Of a DNA stretch of 64,000 bases, positions 53,571-61,868 are shown piece after piece. The first letter of the stretch is position 1. Each line of letters begins with the position of its first letter. Source of the stretch: Sulfurimonas aquatica (GTDB lineage: Bacteria; Campylobacterota; Campylobacteria; Campylobacterales; Sulfurimonadaceae); the NCBI RefSeq assembly GCF_017357825.1, contig NZ_CP046072.1:1550001-1614000 (forward strand), read 5' to 3'. The translations under genes and the position numbers were made by a program. The notes under the pieces were generated by a model. That model did no database searches and was not told the DNA's origin. It saw only the letters and a list, made by a program, of their open reading frames with translations.

Positions 53571-54491
53571 TTACTCCGTTATATCTTTTAAAATAGATTC
53601 AAAGTCTTTTTGTGCTTTCATGAGTACATCATGAGCATTTTTATCTTCGATTCTTGCACTACTTAACCAGTTGTAAACAGCTGGAAAACCTACTACTATC
53701 TTATCTTCATCTTTCTTCTTATACACCATTGTCGTACATGGTGCGAAAGCTGATGCTTCTGGTCTTGTCTTAGCAACATTATATATTACTTTTAATTTAC
53801 AAATAGAGTAAGTATCATAAAAGTCATATGGACTATCTACACTACCCTCTTGAGTAAGCTCTTCATTGTAGTCCATAAAACTCGGCATTACAAATCCAAA
53901 AGGCTCAAAACCAGCTTCAAGATTCATCTCAAACTCTTCTCTCATATCAGCCCAATCTTCACCATCTAAATCCATTTCATATTGTGTCACTAAGTTACGT
54001 GACTCTTTTAAACTATCTTTACTAATATTATGCTTTGCATTAGGTAGTAAATTATTCACTACTTTAAGTGCCGCTTTTTCTATTTTTTTAAGTATTACTG
54101 TATCACTTCCAAGTATTTTTGCCTGTGTTTCAGCAGTTAGCATGGATATGTGAAGTGTATCTTCATTTGCACCTTGATATATACCAACACCCATTGGAAT
54201 AAAAACACCTGCTTGTGGATATTTATTTACTAAATCTTTTGAGAACTCTGTATGATATACAGTTAAAAGTGTGAAGACCTTAAAGTCTGTCTGTTGAAAC
54301 TGCTTTGTAAAAGGGCCATTCATCTCAGAGTTTATCCCTAAAGAGAAACCATTTTTAGTAAACGCCTCTTCTATTATTAGGGGTGTTATCTTCCCTGACT
54401 TATTATTAACTTCAAAAAGGTGTAGATCACCTTGTGCTTGTAAAGACACTACACTCATAAGTGCAACTACAAATAAAACTATTTTTTTCAT
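53571..54491 (-). CDS. Exported DUF302-like protein in the sox accessory block
   Basis: A 306-aa protein with a signal peptide (MKKIVLFVVALMSVVSLQAQG). Two regions resemble DUF302: one near residues 25-135 (IIEEAFTKNGF, FKVFTLLTVYHTEFSKDLV, GVFIPMGVGIYQ) and one near 215-285 (YSICKLKVIYNV, FAPCTTMVYKKKDEDKIVVG, VYNWLSS). DUF302 proteins are small beta-alpha-beta proteins of unknown role that recur near sulfur-oxidation genes. It sits between the two exported DsrE-like genes, 27 and 3 bases apart, which points to one functional unit. Confidence 0.72.
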   Translation of the reverse strand: MKKIVLFVVALMSVVSLQAQGDLHLFEVNNKSGKITPLIIEEAFTKNGFSLGINSEMNGPFTKQFQQTDFKVFTLLTVYHTEFSKDLVNKYPQAGVFIPMGVGIYQGANEDTLHISMLTAETQAKILGSDTVILKKIEKAALKVVNNLLPNAKHNISKDSLKESRNLVTQYEMDLDGEDWADMREEFEMNLEAGFEPFGFVMPSFMDYNEELTQEGSVDSPYDFYDTYSICKLKVIYNVAKTRPEASAFAPCTTMVYKKKDEDKIVVGFPAVYNWLSSARIEDKNAHDVLMKAQKDFESILKDITE

Positions 54492-54518
54492 ATATTTTTC
54501 CTTATATTTTTATATTGG

Positions 54519-54956
54519 TTAAGGAATTATATTCACCCAACCATCTTGTATTCTCTCTACCATTTCAGCCACACCAGCTGTAACGATATCACTCCCATCA
54601 ATAAGCTCATCCTCTGTTATTTTTTTTGTTTTCATTGTATTGCCACAGGCAACAAACTCAACATCAAGAAGCATTAAAGCTTCTACTCTTAGAGCTATAT
54701 CTTTATATTTTTTCTCTAAAGCTTTTATGCCATGATAGTATGCGATGATTTTCATCTCTACATTTTCAGGTCCATAAAACTTCAAAACATTGTTTGCAGT
54801 ACTAAGTACATGATGAATCGCTTCATCATCTGCACTTTTGATGCTAAACATAATCTGTCTAGGATTATCTATTGCAGGCTTAGGCTCTGCAAACTCTGTT
54901 TCTGCAGATACCATAATACACAAGCTGAGTAAAATCAACGTAAACTTTTGAATCAT
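54519..54956 (-). CDS. Exported DsrE-family protein in the sox accessory block
   Basis: A 145-aa protein with signal peptide (MIQKFTLILLSLCIMVSA) and a DsrE domain: RQIMFSIKSADDEAIHHVLSTA, then VEMKIIAYYHGIKALEKK and VEFVACGNTMKTKKIT. The cysteine in ACGNTM is the conserved sulfur-carrying position. The C-terminus AGVAEMVERIQDGWVNI is typical of the family. Its start overlaps the thioredoxin-like gene as ATGA. It may accept sulfane sulfur in the periplasm. Confidence 0.82.
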   Translation of the reverse strand: MIQKFTLILLSLCIMVSAETEFAEPKPAIDNPRQIMFSIKSADDEAIHHVLSTANNVLKFYGPENVEMKIIAYYHGIKALEKKYKDIALRVEALMLLDVEFVACGNTMKTKKITEDELIDGSDIVTAGVAEMVERIQDGWVNIIP

Positions 54957-55336
54957 TTTATTCCTTTTGTTAAATCTTTAAAGTCCTCTATAGACCATGA
55001 ACCAGGAACCTTTTTTAAAACTTTTTGATTCTTATCTAAAAAGAAAAAAGTAGGTGTAAAATAGACTTTAAGTTCTAATGGTATCTCATCATGATCAAGA
55101 TTAATCTCTACAGGTATAAATCTCTGGTTTATCCACTCAAGCATCTCTTTATCTTGAAAAACATTCTTCTTCATATCTTCACAGTAGTGACAACCATCTC
55201 TAACTACATCAAGCATAATAACTTTGTTACTCTTTTTTTGTATTTCTAATGCTTCTTCATAAGTATAAAAATCTTTTGCAAAAATAGAGACACAAGCTAA
55301 TGCTAATAATATAACAACAAGTCTCAAATTCCCCAC
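54953..55336 (-). CDS. Periplasmic thioredoxin-like protein (SoxW type)
   Basis: A 127-aa exported thioredoxin-fold protein. After a signal segment (LRLVVILLALACVSIFA) comes VIMLDVVRDGCHYCEDMKK, with redox site CHYC, and the cis-Pro in VYFTPTFFFLD. SoxW-type proteins keep SoxY or cytochrome cysteines reduced in Sox systems, and that is the likely job here. It overlaps the preceding gene by 13 bases and the next by 4, so translation is coupled. Confidence 0.82.
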   Translation of the reverse strand: MGNLRLVVILLALACVSIFAKDFYTYEEALEIQKKSNKVIMLDVVRDGCHYCEDMKKNVFQDKEMLEWINQRFIPVEINLDHDEIPLELKVYFTPTFFFLDKNQKVLKKVPGSWSIEDFKDLTKGIK

Positions 55337-56226
55337 TCCAACATTCTGTATGCTGTCTCAACATTATTTCTATGCATAGAGTCATAAAGGTTAATATTTT
55401 TATACTCTTTCATCTCTAATGCATTTACTACATCAGCTATCTCTTCACCATCTTCTAACATTTGCGTAACGCCATCTCGTAAATCTTTTATATAGTTATA
55501 TGTCATCTCAATAGAGTCATTTCTAATCATCTTACCGTGGCCACCAATAATATACTTGGTATCTAAAGACTTAATCTCATCTAAAGCATCAAGCCAACCA
55601 TTCAATTCTCCATCCCTTATAGAGGGAATTCTATCATTAAAAACTAAGTCTCCTACGAAAACTATTTTCATCTGTGGAATGTAAACGTAAAGATCACTAT
55701 TAGTATGCGCTTTTTGATTTACACTTTTAATTTTTACTTCTTTTTTATTTATTCTTAAAGTTATTTGATTCTCAACAAATATAGTTGGTTTAATTTGTTT
55801 AGTCTGAGTGTATGACTCTGCCGTAACTCTTTTTTGCATTCTAGTTATATCTTCAATTGCTAACTCTTCAAACGCTAATGAACCGATAATTTTAGCACCT
55901 ACTGTTACATAATAACTATTACCAAGCCAATGGTCATCGTGAACATGTGTATTTGCAACATAAGAGATTGGAAGATTTTTTATTTTTTTGATTTCTTCAT
56001 ACGCCTGTGAGGCATATGAAAATGTAGAACCACTATCTATCACAAGATAGCTAGCTCCCATATTAACAAAGCAGGAATTAGAAATATTCCCATTGTTATG
56101 CTCGTCCATCACTTCTGAGTGTCCAAAAAAGCAGTGAGTATACTCACCAACTTTTTGGGGGTGAAGTTTGTAGTCAAAGGAGAGGAGAGAATTGACAAAT
56201 AATAAACTCAGTAATAGTGACTTCAA
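55324..56226 (-). CDS. Exported metallo-beta-lactamase-fold hydrolase (SoxH-like)
   Basis: A 300-aa protein with signal peptide (MKSLLLSLLFVNSLLS) and a metallo-beta-lactamase domain. The metal motif ANTHVHDDHWLGN (HxHxDH) and later His/Asp ligands in AHTNSDLYVY, FVGDLVFND and IGGHGKMI are present. The family includes SoxH-like proteins of Sox and quinohaemoprotein loci. The substrate may be a persulfide or thiol ester; this is inference from context. AAAGGAG precedes the start, which begins just after the terminator that closes the sox-porin unit. Confidence 0.82.
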   Translation of the reverse strand: MKSLLLSLLFVNSLLSFDYKLHPQKVGEYTHCFFGHSEVMDEHNNGNISNSCFVNMGASYLVIDSGSTFSYASQAYEEIKKIKNLPISYVANTHVHDDHWLGNSYYVTVGAKIIGSLAFEELAIEDITRMQKRVTAESYTQTKQIKPTIFVENQITLRINKKEVKIKSVNQKAHTNSDLYVYIPQMKIVFVGDLVFNDRIPSIRDGELNGWLDALDEIKSLDTKYIIGGHGKMIRNDSIEMTYNYIKDLRDGVTQMLEDGEEIADVVNALEMKEYKNINLYDSMHRNNVETAYRMLEWGI

Positions 56227-56260
56227 AGCATAACTCCTTTTGTAAATATGTAAAACTATT

Positions 56261-56286
56261 AAACTACTCTCTAGAAGAGGTAGTTT
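56261..56286 (-). terminator. terminator hairpin at the end of the porin gene
   Basis: Arms AAACTAC and GTAGTTT, extended inward with a bulge, form a hairpin that includes the porin stop codon (56273-56271). On the - strand it is followed by a T-rich stretch. It separates soxXYZAB-porin from the accessory block. Confidence 0.6.
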
Positions 56287-57755
56287 ATCTCAAAACGATA
56301 TTCGTTGTATGATTGAGTATCTACATCATTATCTCTCATACCAAGACGGAATTTTGCATACAGATCAGGTGTGAATTTTTCAATTACATCGATGTGTAAC
56401 ATATTACTATCAGACTGAAGGTTTGTTTTCACTTCATCAAAGTCTTGTATTGCGTAACGAACCATTGCACTTAAACCTGAAACTATTTTCGCTTTTCCAA
56501 AGTCATAGTGTACTTCAGCAGCAGTTGTTTTTGTGTTTGCGTACCAGTTATACTGTGCCATAGCACGAGTATAGCCACCGGTTGGGAATCCACGCCATGG
56601 AGCTACGATATCTGCTTCATCAGCAACTGTAGAGTAAGCAATCTGAGCTTTTAGAGGACCCTGTTTTAAAACTAAACGTGCCATTGTTAAAGATGAATCA
56701 AGCGAGTTGGCACTTTTATATCCGTTATTTGTATAAGTAGCTGTATTACCTGTCCAAGTAACATTTTTTCCATCTAGACTTGAACCACCAACTTCACCAC
56801 CACCATTGTCAAATTGTTGCATATGACGTACACCTGGAGTTAAAGAAAAACCACTAGGAAGAGCAATTTTGTAGTTTAATTCACCTGTAAGTGATGAAAC
56901 AACACCTGGTACTGAACCGAATGTCACATCAACTTTTAAGTTCTCAATGGATTTATTTTGTAGGTCAGCAACAATTAACTTATTCTCGGTATCTTTCCCT
57001 GCTGCTTTAAAATTCGCCCAAGTTAATCCACCATGTTTTGCAGAATCATCATTACCTGCATATTTATCCCAAGAGTCTGTGGCATTTTCACTCGTACCAA
57101 CAGTGATTACATCATGAGATGTAGTATGACTACGAAGTTTTTGTGTTGTAAAGTATGCACCACGAACTCTTGTTTGTGGGAGGTCTTTGTTCTCAACCAC
57201 TAAACCAGTAAAAGTATTTGGCATCATTTTTGTGTCATTTGATTTAGTTAAAAATGATTCAAAAATTTGATCACCAAGCTTAACTGTTGTTTTCCCTGCA
57301 CTATATTGTAAATAGGCTTGACCAAGTACAGCCATAGTCCAGTCATCTGTTGTTAGGACATTATAACGACTGAATAGATCATTTCCCATTTTAGCACTAG
57401 GAGCTTCACTTCGCTCTAAAGTTGTATATGGTACAGTTGAAAAGTATCCAGCAGCAGTTGCACTGAAACCTTTGAACGATGCAGTTTTGTAAATCATAGA
57501 ACCACCGAGACCAAGTACTTTGTGATCTAGAGCAGCCGGATTTGCAGAATCATACATAAATGAGTTCATACGTAAACGACCGTAAAAAGTACCATCTGTA
57601 AAAGCCTCAGTAATACTATTGGCTTTTCCTGGAAGTGTATTATACACCTCCATCATATTTCCTTTAAGCTCGCGTTTTGGTTTCTCATCTGCATTAACTG
57701 ATGTAGCTAGTAAACATACGGCAGCAGTAACTGCACTGATTTTTAATAATTTCAT
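56271..57755 (-). CDS. Outer-membrane porin (campylobacterial major porin/OprD-like)
   Basis: A 494-aa protein with a signal peptide ending SVNADE and alternating beta strands throughout, ending in an aromatic-terminal strand (EFRYE...INYLF; the last residue is Phe, as in beta barrels). Conserved features such as FYGRLRMNSFMYDS near the start and TPDLYAKFRLGMRD near the end match porins common in this phylum. Located after soxB, it may admit thiosulfate. A hairpin separates it from soxB, so its expression level may differ. Confidence 0.82.
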   Translation of the reverse strand: MKLLKISAVTAAVCLLATSVNADEKPKRELKGNMMEVYNTLPGKANSITEAFTDGTFYGRLRMNSFMYDSANPAALDHKVLGLGGSMIYKTASFKGFSATAAGYFSTVPYTTLERSEAPSAKMGNDLFSRYNVLTTDDWTMAVLGQAYLQYSAGKTTVKLGDQIFESFLTKSNDTKMMPNTFTGLVVENKDLPQTRVRGAYFTTQKLRSHTTSHDVITVGTSENATDSWDKYAGNDDSAKHGGLTWANFKAAGKDTENKLIVADLQNKSIENLKVDVTFGSVPGVVSSLTGELNYKIALPSGFSLTPGVRHMQQFDNGGGEVGGSSLDGKNVTWTGNTATYTNNGYKSANSLDSSLTMARLVLKQGPLKAQIAYSTVADEADIVAPWRGFPTGGYTRAMAQYNWYANTKTTAAEVHYDFGKAKIVSGLSAMVRYAIQDFDEVKTNLQSDSNMLHIDVIEKFTPDLYAKFRLGMRDNDVDTQSYNEYRFEINYLF

Positions 57756-57790
57756 ATATATTCCCTTTTTTATTTAATAAATAATGTATT

Positions 57791-57819
57791 TATATGATGG
57801 CCATAATTACCATCATATA
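57791..57819 (-). terminator. hairpin between soxB and the porin gene
   Basis: A perfect 10-bp stem (TATATGATGG/CCATCATATA) with a 9-base loop just after the soxB stop. No strong T run follows immediately, so it may be a partial terminator or an RNA-processing/stability hairpin. Confidence 0.5.
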
Positions 57820-57824
57820 TTAAA

Positions 57825-59585
57825 CTAACAACTAGTGGAGCCCTTAACTGGACAACCACAATCGTAATCTAGTAAAGTAACATTCCCTTCATTACTTACA
57901 TCAACTACTTTTTCTCTTTTAATATAATCTCTTGTTACATCATACACAGGTCTAATCTTCTCTTTTTGAAGATTAGTTCCTGCATTTTGTAAGTTTCCGC
58001 CCCAAGATGATACCACATATGTTTTTGTCAAATCAATTGGTTTACCACCAATTTTCAGATCAGAAATACGTTCTCCAGCTTTATTTGCAACGGCGATACT
58101 ATAAGTAACGCCACCAAGGCGACTCATATCTCCACCTTGTTGATAAAGTGGGTTTGCATTAAAAACATTATCTGCTATATCTTCTAAAAGAGTAGCAATC
58201 TGTTTTCCACTTAAATCAAATGTATAAACATTAGGGTAAGTGATACCACACATCTCATATACATTGTCCATTAAGATGTCTTCACCAGCTAGAACTGTTG
58301 TTCCCCATCTATATCCTGGAGTAAACGCCATATCACACTTCATCTCATCCATGATAGCATCATTTATGAGCTGATCAAAAGTCGAGAAAAATGTATCGCG
58401 TTTATAGAGTATATTTTTAGTTTTACCTAAAACCTCATTCATCTCAGCATCATAAGGAGCATATAACTCATTTACAAGTTTTACACCCTCAGGGTCTGCT
58501 GGAATAATGTTTGAAGCAATTGGCACTAGTTTATAACTATAATCTAAAACTTTTCCATCTTTAGCATCTATATCTAAACGCCCTACATATTTACCATGAC
58601 TACCTGCGATTACAATCACAGTTCCATCAATAGTAATAGGTTGAGGAGAAGGATCATGTGTATGTCCACTAAGTATAAAGTCAATACCGTGAACCTTACG
58701 AGCAACCTCTTGATCAACACTAAATCCATCATGAGAAAGAACAACCACACAATCAACTTTATGCTCATCTCTTAACTCATTTACATACTCTTGAAGAGTT
58801 TCAAGTCTAAGACCAAAACTCCAACCCTCTGTAAACTCTTTAGGGTTTGCAGTTGAAGTAAATGGAAAAGATTGACCAATAATACCGATCTTCGCTCCAC
58901 CCTTCTCTTGAATTGTATATGGTTCAAAAATAAGTTCTTCATACTCATCTGCAAATGGATCATTTCCAATTACGTTTTGAGTAACAAACTTAGCATCTAA
59001 CATCTCAATCAGTTCAAGAACTCTCTCTTTACCATAAGTGTATTCCCAGTGACCAACCATCACATCAACACCAAGATAATTTTGAGCTTTAACTATAGCT
59101 TCACCACGAGTCTTAAGAGCTACACCAGTTCCTTGCCAAGTATCACCAGAATCTAAAAATAGTACATTATCTGCACCACGTTCCATTCTTACATGATCAA
59201 GGTAAGTTTTCATATGAGCTATACCACCCATTTTTCCAAACTTCTTCGCTAACTCTTCAAAATCAATATGTGTATCAAAATAAGCATCTAATGAACTAGG
59301 TTCTAATCCATAATGCTTAGCAAATGCTTCACCACATAAAAATCCAGGTGTTCCCACAAGGTTAGGAGCAGAGATCAAAGTAGATGGCTCTCTCCAATAG
59401 AGTGGCTTTATATGCGCATGAATATCACACATATGTAAAAGTGTAAAGTTACCAGTTGCTTTAAAGTCATATATATCTTTTAGAGATATTTGAGCAGGTA
59501 CTTTTGGAGAGATACAGCCAGCTGTGGCTGCACCAAGTCCAAAGATTGCTGCGATATGCATAAAGTCACGTCTTGAAATATCCAT
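57825..59585 (-). CDS. soxB: Thiosulfohydrolase SoxB
   Basis: SoxB hydrolyses the sulfonate from SoxY-bound thiosulfate to give sulfate, using two manganese ions in the periplasm. The 586-aa precursor has a Tat signal (ISRRDFMHIAAIFGLG). The metallophosphatase-like motifs are HMCDIHAHIKP, FLDSGDTWQG, GHWEYTYG, LSHDGFSVD and SGHTHDP. The 5'-nucleotidase C-terminal domain follows, and the protein ends in a Cys-rich tail (DCGCPVKGSTSC). Length is standard. It follows soxA by 10 bases. Confidence 0.95.
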   Translation of the reverse strand: MDISRRDFMHIAAIFGLGAATAGCISPKVPAQISLKDIYDFKATGNFTLLHMCDIHAHIKPLYWREPSTLISAPNLVGTPGFLCGEAFAKHYGLEPSSLDAYFDTHIDFEELAKKFGKMGGIAHMKTYLDHVRMERGADNVLFLDSGDTWQGTGVALKTRGEAIVKAQNYLGVDVMVGHWEYTYGKERVLELIEMLDAKFVTQNVIGNDPFADEYEELIFEPYTIQEKGGAKIGIIGQSFPFTSTANPKEFTEGWSFGLRLETLQEYVNELRDEHKVDCVVVLSHDGFSVDQEVARKVHGIDFILSGHTHDPSPQPITIDGTVIVIAGSHGKYVGRLDIDAKDGKVLDYSYKLVPIASNIIPADPEGVKLVNELYAPYDAEMNEVLGKTKNILYKRDTFFSTFDQLINDAIMDEMKCDMAFTPGYRWGTTVLAGEDILMDNVYEMCGITYPNVYTFDLSGKQIATLLEDIADNVFNANPLYQQGGDMSRLGGVTYSIAVANKAGERISDLKIGGKPIDLTKTYVVSSWGGNLQNAGTNLQKEKIRPVYDVTRDYIKREKVVDVSNEGNVTLLDYDCGCPVKGSTSC

Positions 59586-59595
59586 CTAAACCACC

Positions 59596-60369
59596 CTATC
59601 TTTTAAGGCCGGGAATAGCAATTTCCGCACCCTTAGCTTGATGTGTTAAGTATACTTCTAGTGCTACCATTTCAGGTGATCCAAGAGGAATAACCGCTAA
59701 TAGTGCATTATTCATACAGCCTTGAAAACGACGAGGCAGTGTACGTAGAGATGACTTTGTCATTCTATATCCTGGCCATGTTGCAGCTACTGCAACACCT
59801 TTTGCACTTAAGTCAGGTAGTGGCTGTGTTCTTAAAACTGTTCCAATAACATCAGAAGAGTGACAAGAGTTACAAGATAGTCCACGTCCACCACGAGGTG
59901 TCATATAAGTTTTTTCACCAAGAGCATAAGCCTCTTTCATATGCTTGTTAGCATTAATGTCGATGTTACTTTTTTCACCATTTGCAAGAGTTTTTACATA
60001 TGCACTCATATCAAACATATCTGAACTTTTAAGTTTAAATGGTTTATGTCCATTTTTACTCATTAGTCCTTGAAGTACTTGATCAACTCCAACAACTTGC
60101 TTGAACTCTTTAATGTAACGAGGAAAACCTGCTATATACTTTGGTAAGTCATCTTCACTTACACCTAAAAACTTTGCAAGTCCAGCATCGCCACCACAAT
60201 ACTCACCTAAGAGTTCTTCACCATTTGCTACCATCATGTCAGCAGGGTTATTCTCTAACATCTCCGCATACATTGCACGGTCAGCATCACTCATTGCAAA
60301 CTGTTCACCACCAAAAGATAGTGATGAAAGAAGAGCAATAGAAAGAGCTATTTTAATTCCTGTTTTCAT
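59596..60369 (-). CDS. soxA: SoxA, c-type cytochrome subunit of the SoxXA complex
   Basis: SoxXA couples thiosulfate oxidatively to the SoxY cysteine. The 257-aa precursor has a signal peptide (IKIALSIALLSSLSFG) and one haem site CNSCH at residues 166-170. The catalytic haem-ligand cysteine is Cys218 in RRFQGCMNN. A lone Cys58 (EYCGGD) marks the place where dihaem SoxA proteins have their first haem region, so this is the monohaem type. It follows soxZ by 3 bases. Confidence 0.93.
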   Translation of the reverse strand: MKTGIKIALSIALLSSLSFGGEQFAMSDADRAMYAEMLENNPADMMVANGEELLGEYCGGDAGLAKFLGVSEDDLPKYIAGFPRYIKEFKQVVGVDQVLQGLMSKNGHKPFKLKSSDMFDMSAYVKTLANGEKSNIDINANKHMKEAYALGEKTYMTPRGGRGLSCNSCHSSDVIGTVLRTQPLPDLSAKGVAVAATWPGYRMTKSSLRTLPRRFQGCMNNALLAVIPLGSPEMVALEVYLTHQAKGAEIAIPGLKR

Positions 60370-60372
60370 TGA

Positions 60373-60708
60373 TTATCCTTTTGGTTTAATCTTCTTAGAT
60401 GTTTCATGTACTTCACCAGTGCTATCAGTGAAAGTAACTTTTAACTCACCTTTTCCATCAACTTTCATGTATGTAGTAAAAACTGGATTAGTTGAAAGTG
60501 ATTCCCAAACAGTCATGTTTGTAATCTCTTTACCTTTATAGTTAAACTTTACACTATTGATATATTTTGCAGGTATAAGCTCTTTAGTTTTTTTATCTTT
60601 TTGAGTACCTGTATCCATTGGGTGCATAACCATAAAACTTACTTTTACAATTTCACCATCTTTAAATTTTTTTGGTTTGATTTTTATCAGTGATTTTCTT
60701 TTAGCCAT
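60373..60708 (-). CDS. soxZ: Sulfur carrier complex subunit SoxZ
   Basis: SoxZ pairs with SoxY to form the carrier that holds the sulfur chain. The 111-aa protein is an immunoglobulin-like beta sandwich with typical segments KDGEIVKVSFMVMHPMDTG, PAKYINSVKFNYKG and TYMKVDGKGELKVTFTDS. It has no signal and is co-exported with SoxY. It lies 82 bases after soxY; that gap holds a small palindrome but no gene. Confidence 0.94.
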   Translation of the reverse strand: MAKRKSLIKIKPKKFKDGEIVKVSFMVMHPMDTGTQKDKKTKELIPAKYINSVKFNYKGKEITNMTVWESLSTNPVFTTYMKVDGKGELKVTFTDSTGEVHETSKKIKPKG

Positions 60709-60790
60709 TTTAATTTCCTATATTTTTATTTTCTATCTTAAATATCTAGCTCTTAGAGCTTTTACTCATTCTTTTCAAAAATGGTTAGAA

Positions 60791-61252
60791 TCAACCACAA
60801 CCACCGATAGTAACTTTTACATTTTGTGAAGCCATTAAGAACTCACCACTACTTAACTCTACTAAAGCGATAACATCTTGAGTTCCACCAAGTTTAATAC
60901 GAGTTGAAAACATTGCTTTACCGTTTGCAGGTGTAAGATTAACATCTATAGAGCGTGCATTGAAATTTTTTGAAGCTAAAATATGAATAGCTTTTACATA
61001 GTTGTCTGAAGTCATTGGAGAATCAACATTTACAGTTACTGGAACAACTGCACCATTTTCAGCAATCTCTGGAGTTTTAAGCTTAACTTTTGAAGAAACT
61101 TTAGCAGTTTTTCCACCTGTTATTGCATCTAGTGCTGTTTTATATGTCATTGCGTTTTTACTTTTTGCTCCACTTGCGAAACTTATCGTTGGAGTAAGTG
61201 CAGTAGCAGCTGCAACAACACCTAATTTTTTAAAAAAATCTCTTCTTTGCAT
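60791..61252 (-). CDS. soxY: Sulfur carrier subunit SoxY
   Basis: SoxY carries the growing thiosulfonate on its C-terminal cysteine. The 153-aa precursor has a Tat signal (MQRRDFFKKLGVVAAATALTP) that exports the SoxYZ pair. The protein ends VKVTIGGCG. The swinging-arm motif is usually GGCGG, so the last glycine is absent here. AAGGAAA precedes the start. It follows soxX by 14 bases. Confidence 0.94.
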   Translation of the reverse strand: MQRRDFFKKLGVVAAATALTPTISFASGAKSKNAMTYKTALDAITGGKTAKVSSKVKLKTPEIAENGAVVPVTVNVDSPMTSDNYVKAIHILASKNFNARSIDVNLTPANGKAMFSTRIKLGGTQDVIALVELSSGEFLMASQNVKVTIGGCG

Positions 61253-61266
61253 AATTTAATTTCCTT

Positions 61267-61788
61267 TTATTTTTTTGATACTATATATGATGTTAAGTCA
61301 CATATCTCTTTTTCATTAAACAACTTAGTAGCTAAGTTAACTGTCATGTGAGTATTTGGGTTTTCAACACGAGGATCGGCAATTTTTTGATAAACAAACT
61401 GATTGTCTCTAGCTCCACTTTCTATGAACATTGACTTGTATCCTGTTAAATCAGGACCAATGTTTCCAGCACCAATAGCACCCTCAATGTTATGACAAGC
61501 CACACAGTTTCCATACTGCTTGTTCTTCCCATTCTGTTTACGAGAAAGTCCTTTTGGAGGATTTTTCTTAGCTTTTTTTCCATTTAAATTATGGAACATA
61601 AAAGCACCCCTAGCTATAGAGTCTTTATCGTCCGTAACACAGTTAGCTGGCATTTTATATGTCGTTGCACCTGGAAACAGATCTTTTTCTATCATCTTAC
61701 TTGCATTTGGTTTCTCAATTACACTACTATAATCAGCAGCGAATAGTGAAGCAGTTACAAGTAGTGATATCATTACAGTTTTTTTCAC
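61267..61788 (-). CDS. soxX: SoxX, cytochrome c subunit of the SoxXA complex
   Basis: The 173-aa precursor has a signal peptide (VMISLLVTASLFAADY) and one haem site CVACH at residues 95-99 within GNCVACHNIEGAIGAGNIGPDLTGY. A later Met in NTHMTVNLATK is a candidate axial ligand. The start is GTG at 61788, six bases after the strong site GGAGGAAG. It is the first gene of the soxXYZAB operon. Confidence 0.93.
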   Translation of the reverse strand: MKKTVMISLLVTASLFAADYSSVIEKPNASKMIEKDLFPGATTYKMPANCVTDDKDSIARGAFMFHNLNGKKAKKNPPKGLSRKQNGKNKQYGNCVACHNIEGAIGAGNIGPDLTGYKSMFIESGARDNQFVYQKIADPRVENPNTHMTVNLATKLFNEKEICDLTSYIVSKK

Positions 61789-61819
61789 TTATTCTTCCTC
61801 CATTTGTTATTTCAGAGGC

Positions 61820-61825
61820 AGTATA
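61820..61825 (-). promoter_or_regulatory. -10 box of soxX
   Basis: TATACT on the - strand, 31 bases before the GTG start of soxX. No good -35 box is seen; tandem repeats occupy that position. Confidence 0.5.
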
Positions 61826-61830
61826 ACTTT

Positions 61831-61852
61831 GAAGTGTAAAATAAGTGTAAAA
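61831..61852. promoter_or_regulatory. tandem 11-bp direct repeats at the soxX promoter
   Basis: Two copies of an 11-base unit, (G/T)AAGTGTAAAA on the + strand, are repeated head to tail at 61831-61841 and 61842-61852; on the - strand they read TTTTACACTT twice. They lie across the -35 position of soxX. Direct repeats with 11-base phasing are the usual binding pattern of OmpR-family regulators, and such a regulator is encoded directly upstream. Confidence 0.55.
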
Positions 61853-61868
61853 TTAAATTTATTTGCAG

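Noticed and set aside
60748-60760. Palindrome AGCTCT-T-AGAGCT between soxY and soxZ.
   Set aside because: Too short and with too small a loop to call a terminator; it may be chance in an AT-rich gap.
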